Below are positions 44,901-53,548 of a DNA stretch of 64,000 nt, piece by piece. The number at the start of each line of letters is the position of its first letter. Positions within the stretch are counted from its first letter, which is position 1. A program made the translations under genes and the position numbers. The stretch is taken from NCBI RefSeq assembly GCF_003336705.1, contig NZ_QMDL01000001.1, positions 868,001 through 932,000 of the forward strand, given 5' to 3'. The notes below the pieces were generated by a model. That model was given only the letters and a program-made list of their open reading frames with translations, was not told the origin of the DNA and ran no database searches. The stretch comes from Marinobacter litoralis. Its GTDB lineage: Bacteria; Pseudomonadota; Gammaproteobacteria; Pseudomonadales; Oleiphilaceae.

Positions 44901-46079
44901 ATGTTGATTGATTTTTTTCTCGAAATCCGCCGCGCGAAAGTACCGGCCAGCCTGCGGGAATTTCTGGACCTGCTGGAAGCTATCCAGCAGCGTCTGGCGT
45001 TTGCCGATATGGAAGAGTTCTATTATCTCGCCCGTGTCTGCCTGGTTAAGGATGAACGGCATTTCGACAAGTTTGACCGGGCATTCAAGGCCTACTTTGA
45101 CGGCATCGAAAACCTCGACGATTTGCTCGAGGCATTAATCCCCGACGAGTGGCTGAGAGCTGAGTTCGAAAAGCACCTAAGCGAAGAAGAAAAGGCAAAA
45201 ATTGAGTCGCTTGGTGGCCTTGAAGAACTGATCGAAACCTTTAAAAAACGTATGGAAGAGCAGAAAGAGCGCCATGCGGGAGGAAACAAGTGGGTTGGCA
45301 CCGGAGGTACGTCGCCTTTTGGGGCCAATGGCTACAATCCGGAAGGTTTTCGAATTGGCCAGAAAAATGGCCGCCAAGGAAGGGCGGTGAAGGTCTGGGA
45401 GAAGCGGGACTACAAAGACCTGGACGACAGCATCACTCTTGGCCTTCGCAACATCAAAGTAGCCCTACGTCGCTTACGCAAGTTTGCCCGCCAGGGGGCG
45501 GCCGATCAGCTCGATCTCGATGACACCATACGGTCAACGGCTCGAAATGCCGGTTATTTGGATCTGAAAATGGTGCCAGAACGGCATAACGCCGTGAAGG
45601 TCCTGATCTTCTTCGATGTGGGCGGCTCTATGGACCCGCATATCCGGGTATGCGAAGAGTTGTTCTCAGCGGCCAGGCTTGAGTTCAAGCACATGGAATA
45701 TTTCTATTTCCACAACTTCATCTATGAAAGTGTGTGGAAGAACAATATTCGTCGCATGAACGAAACCACCAGCACCTGGGACATTCTTCATAAATACACG
45801 CCGGACTACAAAGTGATTTTTGTGGGTGATGCCACCATGGCTCCCTATGAAGTTACCCATCCTGGCGGGTCTATCGAGCACTGGAATGAAGAAGCCGGCG
45901 CAACCTGGATGCAGCGTGTGACCGAGCATTTCCACAAAGTAGTTTGGTTGAACCCGTTGCCGGAAAGCTATTGGGGCACTGGAGGTTCTCTGGGTATTAC
46001 CCGGCAGTTGGTGAACGACCATATGTTCCCTTTGACCATCGAAGGTCTGGAATCAGCCATGAAACAGCTGACCAAATAG
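44901..46079 (+). CDS. Cytoplasmic VWA-domain protein (CoxE-like MoxR partner)
   Basis: A 392-residue protein without a signal peptide. The N-terminal ~200 residues are helical and charged; the VWA domain begins at VKVLIFFDVGGSMDPHIRVC. The MIDAS motif is DVGGSM (Asp239, Gly241, Ser243), so the first serine of D-x-S-x-S is glycine. IFVGDATMAPYEV and WLNPLPESYWG follow. It should bind the MoxR ATPase encoded just upstream. The start at 44901 lies 22 bp after the moxR stop. Confidence 0.87.
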   Translation: MLIDFFLEIRRAKVPASLREFLDLLEAIQQRLAFADMEEFYYLARVCLVKDERHFDKFDRAFKAYFDGIENLDDLLEALIPDEWLRAEFEKHLSEEEKAKIESLGGLEELIETFKKRMEEQKERHAGGNKWVGTGGTSPFGANGYNPEGFRIGQKNGRQGRAVKVWEKRDYKDLDDSITLGLRNIKVALRRLRKFARQGAADQLDLDDTIRSTARNAGYLDLKMVPERHNAVKVLIFFDVGGSMDPHIRVCEELFSAARLEFKHMEYFYFHNFIYESVWKNNIRRMNETTSTWDILHKYTPDYKVIFVGDATMAPYEVTHPGGSIEHWNEEAGATWMQRVTEHFHKVVWLNPLPESYWGTGGSLGITRQLVNDHMFPLTIEGLESAMKQLTK

Positions 46080-46095
46080 CCTTTCGATCGCCCAT

Positions 46096-46125
46096 AAAAA
46101 AGCCGATGCGTATTGCAGCATCGGC
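46096..46125 (-). terminator. Orphan intrinsic terminator pointing to the minus strand
   Basis: GCCGATGC and GCATCGGC make a perfect 8-bp stem with an 8-nt loop. On the minus strand the stem is followed by six T; on the plus strand it is followed by AAAGCTCG, so it works only leftwards. No minus-strand gene precedes it (46126-46440), which suggests an unannotated small RNA. Confidence 0.75.
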
Positions 46126-46330
46126 AAAGCTCGGCATATTCAAGCGGGTGCAGCCTGATGGCGCGCCCGCTTGCATAGAGTAAGCAGGGATTAGGCCACA
46201 CCCCCTTGATATCCCAGTAAATCAATAACTTGATGTTTCTTCCTGCCCTTGGTCGTCTGCTCTTAACGTCCTTTTCAGGCACAATCTGTCAAATATATCG
46301 ACAGTTCTTCCAGTGCTGACACTTCAAATG
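46126..46330 (-). ncRNA. Candidate small RNA upstream of the orphan terminator
   Basis: The 360 bp between the VWA gene and the TPR operon contain no credible gene. On the minus strand a second perfect hairpin (CAAGCGGG and CCCGCTTG, 46141-46173) lies 15 bp before the orphan terminator, and a TTGACA lies further upstream near 46290, without a clear -10. A structured transcript of about 150-200 nt ending near 46096 is plausible. I match it to no known RNA family. The 5' end is a guess. Confidence 0.35.
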
Positions 46331-46439
46331 TTCATTTGGTGAAATGGATACCGTTCTTGGTTGTTAGCCGGTGTTACTCTTTATTTCGAATTGTTACACG
46401 GCTGCCGTCGTCGTTGCGGCCAGACACCACAGGACAACT

Positions 46440-48152
46440 ATGTTCGGCAAACAAAAATCACAACTGTGCCGGATTATTGCTCCAAGGATGTTGGAGCGTT
46501 GGATATCCGGATCGCTGGCCTTGTTTATGGTAGCCAGTGTTCACGCTGCATCGATTGACTCTCAGGTGAGGCAGCTTACCGATATGGTTGCGCGACATAC
46601 CGAGGGCGTGCGTGCGGTAGAGCAGCAACTTTTGCCTCATGCGGATACCCGTGTGGCGTTGGCTTTTGCTATTGCCACGCCGAGAACACTGGTCGTCGAC
46701 TCGCTGGAGCTTTATCTCGACAATCAGCTTGTCACCTCTCATCGCTACACCGAAAACGAGCGAAATGCCTTGGCGCAGGGGCAATCATTGCCGTTGTATC
46801 AAGGGAATCTGTCCAGCGGTTCTCATCGCCTCAAAGCCGTGGTCAATGCTCGCACTGACGATAACCGGTTTGTGCGCCGGGAATTGGTCCACCGTTTTGT
46901 TAAGCAGTCAGTCATAAAGCAACTGCACATGGCTTTGCACGCCACAGCACCCGAATTTGAACCGGAAGCACGGTTTTCTGATGGAGACGGTGCGCCTACT
47001 GGCACAGCGGCATCCCTTGAACCCGCTCGGCCCTCGCAGCAAGCCGAAGCGAATCGCCTTCATCGTGAACGGCGAGAACACGAACTATTCGAGCTGGCGG
47101 AGCAGGAACGGGCCAAAGGTAGAACAGACGCTGCCGGGCGCTACCTCGCCAAGATGAACGAGGGGTACTGGGCGGCACTGGGCTATCTCAATCTTGCCAA
47201 TGACTTTGCCCGGGACGACTTGAATTCGACAAGAGCGCTTGTGTCTCTCCGAGTGGCAATGGCAATGGCCGCTAAAGATCCCAATGAAAAGCGCCGTATC
47301 AACCTCCTCAATCAATTGCACCTACGGGCTGGATACCTTGCGCTGAAGAGCGACGATCACGACAAAGCGATTACTCTGCTCGAGAAGGTAACGCTTGATA
47401 GCTATTACGCGCCTCAAGCTTTGTATCTTCATGGACTGGCGCTGGCAAATAAAGGCAATCACCGGGCCGCCATGCAAAGTTGGCATCGTGCCAAGAAGTT
47501 TCCATTGGCGTTTCCCGGTGTGACTGATGCTTGGATCGGTATGGGGCGGGGTTACGATCTGGCGGGTTACCCGGGGCAGGCCGGCGAGTCCTGGTTGGCG
47601 GCTAATGCTGCCTATCAGGGTGAGCGCGTGACTCTGAACGAGCTCGGTCAAAGAATTCAAAAGCAGGGCGCTTACAAGGCTTTGGTTGAAGATGCCCGAA
47701 ACACCGGCCCCGAATGGTTTTTGGCGGATAGCCGAACGTTAACGCAGCCCCGGATGGCGTATTTGCTGCAGTTTCTCGAACAGCCTCATGCTCAGGATGC
47801 GGTTGGGCGAGTGGCCCATCTTGACGAGATGACAGCGCAGCTAAACCGCAATGCCCATGACCTCTCGGTGTTTGTGGTTGCGCTGACGGACTTGTTGGAA
47901 GGGGGAAGTTCGGGTCCTGCCATCAAGAACATGTTGTCTGACTCACGAAACTTGAAAGGCCAGATACATCGGTTACAAGCACAAGTAAACGAGGCTAGGG
48001 CACAGGCTGCGGCAGTCTTGGATAGCTTTGCACTGGAGTTTGTTGATCATCAATCTCAGTTGATGGGACACGCTCTCGATAAAACGGAACAGCAAATTGC
48101 GCATCTCTATGAATACCTCGCTCTGGAAACGTTAGGGGAGGATGCACGATGA
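46440..48152 (+). CDS. Exported TPR-containing protein of the TolQ/TolR-like cluster
   Basis: About 570 residues from the ATG at 46440 (AGGA upstream), preferred over the ATG at 46371 because it places a signal sequence (SLALFMVASVHA) near the N-terminus. The middle part has TPR-like helices (AGYLALKSDDHDKAITLLEK; GLALANKGNHRAAMQSW) and the last ~120 residues look coiled-coil. It overlaps the next gene by ATGA and opens an eight-gene cluster with a proton channel. It is probably periplasmic. No exact family was recognised. Confidence 0.75.
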   Translation: MFGKQKSQLCRIIAPRMLERWISGSLALFMVASVHAASIDSQVRQLTDMVARHTEGVRAVEQQLLPHADTRVALAFAIATPRTLVVDSLELYLDNQLVTSHRYTENERNALAQGQSLPLYQGNLSSGSHRLKAVVNARTDDNRFVRRELVHRFVKQSVIKQLHMALHATAPEFEPEARFSDGDGAPTGTAASLEPARPSQQAEANRLHRERREHELFELAEQERAKGRTDAAGRYLAKMNEGYWAALGYLNLANDFARDDLNSTRALVSLRVAMAMAAKDPNEKRRINLLNQLHLRAGYLALKSDDHDKAITLLEKVTLDSYYAPQALYLHGLALANKGNHRAAMQSWHRAKKFPLAFPGVTDAWIGMGRGYDLAGYPGQAGESWLAANAAYQGERVTLNELGQRIQKQGAYKALVEDARNTGPEWFLADSRTLTQPRMAYLLQFLEQPHAQDAVGRVAHLDEMTAQLNRNAHDLSVFVVALTDLLEGGSSGPAIKNMLSDSRNLKGQIHRLQAQVNEARAQAAAVLDSFALEFVDHQSQLMGHALDKTEQQIAHLYEYLALETLGEDAR

Positions 48153-50980
48153 GCCCTCGTTTCGTTTTTAAACGGCTTCTGCCCCTGTTGGTGGTGGCAT
48201 TGGTAGGGCATGGCCATGTGTTCGCTCAGGAATCATTCCGGGTAGAGCTTGGGAAAGATGGCGAAACGCTGCGTGATATGCGACCGGTGTTCTTGAAGTT
48301 TGAATCCCGTCCTTTGCCTGCTATTTCTCCCGCTGAAGTAGCCCGCCGGTATCAGAAGTTGTTTGAAGATTCAGACGAGCCAGAGGTACGAATCGACGCG
48401 CTGAATCGCCTGAATAACATACGCGACCGTTCGGGGGAGAATATTGGCTTCTCGGAAGAGAAAGAGGCTGAAATCTACGAAGACGTATTAGGCAGCTATG
48501 AAAACATTCTGTCGCGAGGCTCCTTTTCGGGGCGCTTAGACGAGCTGCTTTATCAAATGGCAAAAGCGCACGCCCTGACAGGGCAGCATCAGGAATCTAT
48601 TCAACGATTGCGGCAATTGGTGGGGCTCTACCCAACATCGGAGCTGGTTCCTGAAGCTCGCTTCCGCATCGCCGAGGCTGAGTTTTCAGCCGGACGCTAC
48701 CTTGAGGCCGAAAACGGGTACCGGGCTTTGATCACGGCAGGTGCGCGTTCCGAGCTGGCCACCAAAGCCCGTTACATGCAGGGGTGGAGTCAATTCAAGC
48801 AGGGTGAGCAGAGCTGGGGCCGAGCGGCGGGAACGTTCATGGAGCTGTTGGACCAACAATTGCCCAGCTCTGAACAGATCCAGCAGCCTCACCACTCCAG
48901 CCTCGATATGGTCGAAGACAGTTTCCGGGTGCTGGCACTGATGGCTTCACGGTTGGACGATGCCCAAACTCTTGAGCGTTGGTTAGCCAGCCGATCCCAA
49001 TCACCGTGGTTTTATCTCCTTTACGATCGATTGGCCGATTTGCACGCTGTCGAAGGCCGATATGCCCAAGCTGTAGCCGTAAATAATGGTTTTGTCCGTG
49101 CGTACACGGAACATGAGTCCAAACCGGATTTCCTGATTCAAAATGTTGAGTTCTGGGAAATGGCGGGACAGCCTCGCCAAGTCAGGCAGGCCAAAGAGAC
49201 GTTCGTGGCAGAGTATCTTGCTGCAAATGACTTCCAGCAACTGCCCGTTCAACATCAGCAGCGTTGGCAGTTGTATGGCCGTACATTAGCGGACTTTTAT
49301 TACGCTTCTGGCTCAAGGTATCAGTCTGACGGGCAGGGTGTTGAAGCGAAGCGTTCTTGGGCTAAGGCAGCGGAATATTACGAAATGCTGGGTGGGCGCT
49401 CGGTGGCAGACGGTGAGTTAATGCATTTGGCGGGTGACGCCAGATTGCTGGCAGAGCATCGCACACAAGCCCTAACCAATTTCCGACTGGCAGCCTACGA
49501 TGCAGGCTATGACCGAGCAAATGAAGCCGGATGGGCTGCCATCACCTTGCTCAGAAGCGTGCTGACAGAAGGGGGCCAAAGCCCGGGAGCCACCGATCAA
49601 TCGGAAGCGTTAGCAACGCTCAGTGCGGAAGAACAACGTTATTCTCAGGCCTTTGGGGTTGATGAGCGCGTGTCGGCCTTGCGTGCCGATTTGGCGAACC
49701 GCTGGTATGCCCGGGGCGACTACCAGAGAGCGCTGGCTTATGCGAAGAAAACACTGGATTGGGATTCGCCAAACTCTGAACAACGGTATGCAGCATGGCT
49801 GGTCATCGCCCGGGTGCAACAGCACAAGAGCGAGTTCGGCCTGGCTGAGCGAGCGTGGCGACAAGCGCTCACTCTTGCAGAAACCGAAAACCAGTTGGCC
49901 GTTCCCGCACAAGAGCAAAATGATATCCGCGAGCAGTTGGCGGTAGCGATATACAAGCAGGGTGAGCAAGCGGCAGCAGCGGGCAACGCGGCCCTAGCTG
50001 TTGCACATTTTCAGCGGGTCGTACATGTGGTTCCCGGCTCAGAGCTGGCCATTAAATCCCGTTTTGATGCCGCAAATACCTTGTTGAAGGCCGCTGAATG
50101 GCTGGCCGCAATCAATGAGTTAAATCGGTTTCGAGGCGATTATGCAGAGCACCCTTTGGCGGAGCAGGTCAGCGAGAAACTGGTCTATTCCTATCAGCAG
50201 TCTGGCCAGCCATTAAAGGCTGCTAACGAACTTCTCGCCACCGCCTCCCGGTTGCCTGATCCTTGGCCTCAGCGTTTGCGCGCAGCGGCTATTTACCACG
50301 AATCTAATCAAACCGAACGTCGCAATGAGTTGTACCGCGAGTGGCTCTCTGTTGCGCCACGCCCTGCGACCGCGGGTGAACATGTACAACAACAAACAAT
50401 GCGGCAGCGGCTAATTAAATCTGGCGCAACGGATTCTGGGACTTTACAGGCTTTGGTCGCCATTGAGTCTGAAAGCCAGTGGCATTCCGACGAAACGCTT
50501 TCATGGGCTGCGGATGCCGCGTTGACTCTCGGGGTGCGAGCTGCAGAAGAGTTTGCAGCTATCGGTTTGGTTCATCCGTTGGAAGAAACCTTAGTGAGTA
50601 AGCAGGCCGCATTGGAGCGAGCGCAGAATTACCTGCTCGAAGCCGAAACATTTGCGGGTGAGGCTGTGGTAACGGAGGTCTTGTTTAGGCGAGCAGAGCT
50701 CTACCGTGTACTGGCAGCCGATTTGATGGCATCAGAGGTGCCGGCCGAGCTTAATGAGCTGGAAACCATGCAGTACCAGATGTTGCTTGAGGAAGAAGCA
50801 TACCCGGTCGAAGAGCGGGCAATGGAGTTGCACACTCAGAATCACCAAAAGATCAGGACCCACGGCTACGACGAATGGGTTGGGCAGAGTCTGGAAGCGC
50901 TGGCCGCCATGCATCCGGGCCGGTATAGCCGAAACCTGCGTTGGATGACATGGGCAGAAAAGGAGAACGACGGTGTTTAA
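48149..50980 (+). CDS. Large exported TPR protein
   Basis: A 943-residue protein with a signal peptide ending near VFA at ~26. Many TPR-like pairs follow, including MAKAHALTGQHQESIQRLRQ, PEARFRIAEAEFSAGRYLEA and AQEQNDIREQLAVAIYKQG. It lacks a lipobox and membrane anchor, so it is periplasmic or outer-membrane associated. In myxobacterial Agl/Glt systems, large TPR proteins bridge the inner-membrane motor and the outer envelope; this is the natural comparison, by architecture only. It overlaps both neighbours. Confidence 0.77.
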   Translation: MSPRFVFKRLLPLLVVALVGHGHVFAQESFRVELGKDGETLRDMRPVFLKFESRPLPAISPAEVARRYQKLFEDSDEPEVRIDALNRLNNIRDRSGENIGFSEEKEAEIYEDVLGSYENILSRGSFSGRLDELLYQMAKAHALTGQHQESIQRLRQLVGLYPTSELVPEARFRIAEAEFSAGRYLEAENGYRALITAGARSELATKARYMQGWSQFKQGEQSWGRAAGTFMELLDQQLPSSEQIQQPHHSSLDMVEDSFRVLALMASRLDDAQTLERWLASRSQSPWFYLLYDRLADLHAVEGRYAQAVAVNNGFVRAYTEHESKPDFLIQNVEFWEMAGQPRQVRQAKETFVAEYLAANDFQQLPVQHQQRWQLYGRTLADFYYASGSRYQSDGQGVEAKRSWAKAAEYYEMLGGRSVADGELMHLAGDARLLAEHRTQALTNFRLAAYDAGYDRANEAGWAAITLLRSVLTEGGQSPGATDQSEALATLSAEEQRYSQAFGVDERVSALRADLANRWYARGDYQRALAYAKKTLDWDSPNSEQRYAAWLVIARVQQHKSEFGLAERAWRQALTLAETENQLAVPAQEQNDIREQLAVAIYKQGEQAAAAGNAALAVAHFQRVVHVVPGSELAIKSRFDAANTLLKAAEWLAAINELNRFRGDYAEHPLAEQVSEKLVYSYQQSGQPLKAANELLATASRLPDPWPQRLRAAAIYHESNQTERRNELYREWLSVAPRPATAGEHVQQQTMRQRLIKSGATDSGTLQALVAIESESQWHSDETLSWAADAALTLGVRAAEEFAAIGLVHPLEETLVSKQAALERAQNYLLEAETFAGEAVVTEVLFRRAELYRVLAADLMASEVPAELNELETMQYQMLLEEEAYPVEERAMELHTQNHQKIRTHGYDEWVGQSLEALAAMHPGRYSRNLRWMTWAEKENDGV

Positions 50981-51467
50981 CGGCACACGTGAAACAGGCC
51001 TTTGCCTACTGTTGTCAGCGGTCACCCTTATCTCGGGATGTGCCGCCACAAGTAACGGACCCGGTTCGGAAACGGCTCAACTCAACCCCGTGTATTCGCC
51101 GGAGCGGGCGAGTGTGTTGGCTCTTGAGGGCAAGCAGGCCTACGACCGGGGCGACGTAGAAACCGCCATACAAACGTGGCAAAGCGCGGTTGAGCTCAAC
51201 CCTGCCGACGCGGTGACAGTTAATAACCTGGCGCTTGTTCTGAAAGACGAAAACAGGTTTTCAGAGGCGGCAAACCTGTTAGAGAAAGGCGTAGGGGCCT
51301 CGCCGGAAACCGCGGAGCTGCATTACAACCTCGCGGTGATCTCCGAGCTGTATTTGCTCCAGTTAGATAAGGCATTGGTGCACTACAAGCGGTATCAGCA
51401 GTTATCTGGCACAGAAGATAAATCGGTTGCCGGCTGGATTGCTGATTTGGAACGGAGGCTTCAATGA
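50973..51467 (+). CDS. TPR lipoprotein
   Basis: A 164-residue lipoprotein. It starts at GTG 50973 with AGGAG seven bases upstream, inside the previous gene's end. The lipobox is LISGC at Cys23. Three TPR-like repeats follow (GKQAYDRGDVETAIQTWQSA; VNNLALVLKDENRFSEAANL; LHYNLAVISELYLLQLDKA). It probably anchors the complex to the outer membrane. It overlaps the next start by ATGA. Confidence 0.78.
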   Translation: MFNGTRETGLCLLLSAVTLISGCAATSNGPGSETAQLNPVYSPERASVLALEGKQAYDRGDVETAIQTWQSAVELNPADAVTVNNLALVLKDENRFSEAANLLEKGVGASPETAELHYNLAVISELYLLQLDKALVHYKRYQQLSGTEDKSVAGWIADLERRLQ

Positions 51468-51814
51468 TGCTTGTGACTGCGAGAGCAGGACTTCTGTTCA
51501 GTCTTGCGTTGTTGATCGGGATGCCCGTAAGCGCGAACCCAGCGAAACCCGTCGAGGAAACTCAGGCTCCTGTGTTGGAAGTGGCTGGACTATCTGCCAA
51601 CTCGGGCGAGGACGACCCGCGAATTCTTTATATCTTGCCATGGCAAGGTCCTAGCTTGCCGAGAAGGCCAAGGGCGGAATTGAATCACCAAATACCTGAA
51701 CTAACACACTCGGTTAACGCGACAGCCATTGAAAATCATCGGCTGTTTCGTGAAACCCTGAACCCACTGGTGCTGGAGCCAACGAACGTGGCTCCCGTCC
51801 GGGATAAACCGTGA
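51464..51814 (+). CDS. Small exported protein of unknown function
   Basis: A 116-residue protein with a signal peptide (LLFSLALLIGMPVSA) and a proline-rich mature part (LYILPWQGPSLPRRPRAEL). I recognise no family. It is encoded within the TPR/TolQ/TolR operon by ATGA overlap and so is probably part of, or an accessory to, that envelope complex. Confidence 0.65.
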   Translation: MMLVTARAGLLFSLALLIGMPVSANPAKPVEETQAPVLEVAGLSANSGEDDPRILYILPWQGPSLPRRPRAELNHQIPELTHSVNATAIENHRLFRETLNPLVLEPTNVAPVRDKP

Positions 51815-51842
51815 CTCAGCAGTAACAACGGAGAATAACATC

Positions 51843-52490
51843 ATGCTCGACACCATTATCCGATTCTTCCAGGAAGGCGGTCCTTTCATGTATCCGATTG
51901 CCGTTGTGCTGGCGATTGGATTGGCTATCACGCTGGAGAGATTTATATACCTGGGCTCGGTGCGTCGCCGAAACCGTATGGCTTTTGAACGGGGCATATT
52001 GCCGGCTCTGCAAAAAAGGGATTATTCCCGAGCGATGAAAGCCGCAAGCAGTTCGGACAGTGCAATTGCTTCTGTTCTCGGTGCAGGTATTGCCCGCTTG
52101 CTAAATAACAGTCGCCGTGAAGATATTGAGTACGCGATGGAAGAAGGGCTGATGGAAGTGCTTCCGAGACTCGAAAAACGCACTCAGTATCTGGCGACAC
52201 TGGCGAACGTGGCAACCTTGCTCGGCCTTCTTGGCACCATCATTGGCTTGATCGCAGCATTTACGGCGGTGGCCGCTGCAGACCCGGCACAAAAGGCGAG
52301 CCTGCTGTCTGAAAGTATTTCCGTGGCAATGAACACCACCGCATTCGGTTTGATTTCAGCCATTCCTTTGTTGCTGTTCCACGCGCTACTGCAAACCCGA
52401 ACCAACGAAATCGTCGACAGCTTTGAAATGGCCGGCGTCAAACTCCTGAATATTGTCTCGGAGCCTGAAGCTCGCAGCGCCACAGCGTGA
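51843..52490 (+). CDS. MotA/TolQ/ExbB-type proton channel protein
   Basis: A 215-residue inner-membrane protein with three membrane segments: ~14-32 (MYPIAVVLAIGLAITLERF), ~120-145 and ~155-180. The block TLANVATLLGLLGTIIGLIA is the family signature, with PAQKASLLSESISVAMNTTA before the last helix. With the two ExbD-like proteins that follow it should form a proton-driven stator that energises a periplasmic partner, the TonB-like protein at 53541. GGAG precedes the ATG. Confidence 0.92.
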   Translation: MLDTIIRFFQEGGPFMYPIAVVLAIGLAITLERFIYLGSVRRRNRMAFERGILPALQKRDYSRAMKAASSSDSAIASVLGAGIARLLNNSRREDIEYAMEEGLMEVLPRLEKRTQYLATLANVATLLGLLGTIIGLIAAFTAVAAADPAQKASLLSESISVAMNTTAFGLISAIPLLLFHALLQTRTNEIVDSFEMAGVKLLNIVSEPEARSATA

Positions 52491-52532
52491 CACTGTAGAC
52501 CCGCAAGCCAGATAAAACAGGAGTAGGGCGAT

Positions 52533-53063
52533 ATGAGACGTCGACACCGCCGGCTAACAACCGAAGCGGAACTGGACATCACGGCCTTTATGAATTTGAT
52601 GATTGTGCTTGTGCCAGTCTTGTTGCTGGGCATGGTCTTCAGCCAGATTCGGATGATCGAGCTTAACTTTCCGGGGATGAAAGCCGGTGAAGCGCCCGCA
52701 GCGGAAGACTTGCGATTGGTTGTCACTGTCATCCCCACTGGTTTGGAAATTGCCGACAGCGACCGCGGCCTTATCGAGGTGTTGCCTGCAAAGAGTGAGG
52801 CACAAGATTACGAAGGGCTGCGTTCCGTTCTACAACAGATTAAACGCCACGTTCCGGATAAAACCGACGTGATTCTGGAAGTCGGACCCGACGTTGATTA
52901 TCAAACGCTGGTATCGGTGATGGACACGGTACGCTCCTACCCTGCGGTTGTGGCGACCAGTGTTGTTGAGGCGGAGTTATTCCCTGATATTTCATTGATG
53001 GATGCGGCTGAAAACCGTGTGTTGGCGCAAAGCCCTAAAGCGGCAGAAGGGGAGGGTGTATGA
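52533..53063 (+). CDS. TolR/ExbD-like protein, first copy
   Basis: A 176-residue protein with one N-terminal membrane segment. LDITAFMNLMIVLVPVLLLG matches the TolR/ExbD anchor, but the proton-carrying aspartate of the usual LVDVMLVLL is replaced by asparagine (MNLMIVL). The periplasmic part has the family's fold pattern (VILEVGPDVDYQTLVSVMDT). It overlaps the second copy by ATGA. Loss of the acidic residue suggests a structural rather than proton-carrying role for this copy. Confidence 0.87.
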   Translation: MRRRHRRLTTEAELDITAFMNLMIVLVPVLLLGMVFSQIRMIELNFPGMKAGEAPAAEDLRLVVTVIPTGLEIADSDRGLIEVLPAKSEAQDYEGLRSVLQQIKRHVPDKTDVILEVGPDVDYQTLVSVMDTVRSYPAVVATSVVEAELFPDISLMDAAENRVLAQSPKAAEGEGV

Positions 53064-53548
53064 AAACTTCCCGAAGAGCTCGGATGCGGAAACGGCACTA
53101 CAGCCGGATGCACAAAGCGGGTGGCCTGAACCTGGTGTCGTTAATGGATATCTTCACCATTTTGGTGTTCTTTCTGATGGTGAATTCCTCTGATGTGAAA
53201 GTGATGCAAAACAACGCCGACGTTCCCTTGCCGACCTCTTCGGCGGAACAGGAGGCGGTTGAAACCCTAACGGTACAGGTCAGTGGGCAGTCGATACTTG
53301 TGCAGGGGCGCGAAGTTGCGACTCTTGAGGGCATCGAAACGACCGGCACTCGGATAGCCGGCTTGTCTGAAGAGCTGGCTTACCGTCGCAGCCGCTGGGA
53401 CGAAGTGCCTGAGCAGGGTTTGGAAATTACCATCATGGCAGCCCGAGATACTGATTACCGCTTGTTGCGCCGTATTATGCAAACCTGTGTCGATGAGCAG
53501 TTCCGTCAGGTTCGGCTCGCGGTTGAGGCGGAGGTGAGCAATGGTTGA
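53060..53548 (+). CDS. TolR/ExbD-like protein, second copy
   Basis: A 162-residue relative of the previous protein. GGLNLVSLMDIFTILVFFLM keeps the membrane aspartate (MD) expected for proton flow. The periplasmic half has ITIMAARDTDYRLLRRIMQT. So the two ExbD-like proteins differ at the key residue, one Asn and one Asp. The stop overlaps the TonB-like gene by eight bases. Confidence 0.88.
   Translation: MKTSRRARMRKRHYSRMHKAGGLNLVSLMDIFTILVFFLMVNSSDVKVMQNNADVPLPTSSAEQEAVETLTVQVSGQSILVQGREVATLEGIETTGTRIAGLSEELAYRRSRWDEVPEQGLEITIMAARDTDYRLLRRIMQTCVDEQFRQVRLAVEAEVSNG

Noticed and set aside
45968..46282. Minus-strand frame across the orphan terminator
   Set aside because: It reads through the terminator hairpin into the VWA gene, and its sequence has no recognisable pattern. 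A non-coding RNA is more likely.
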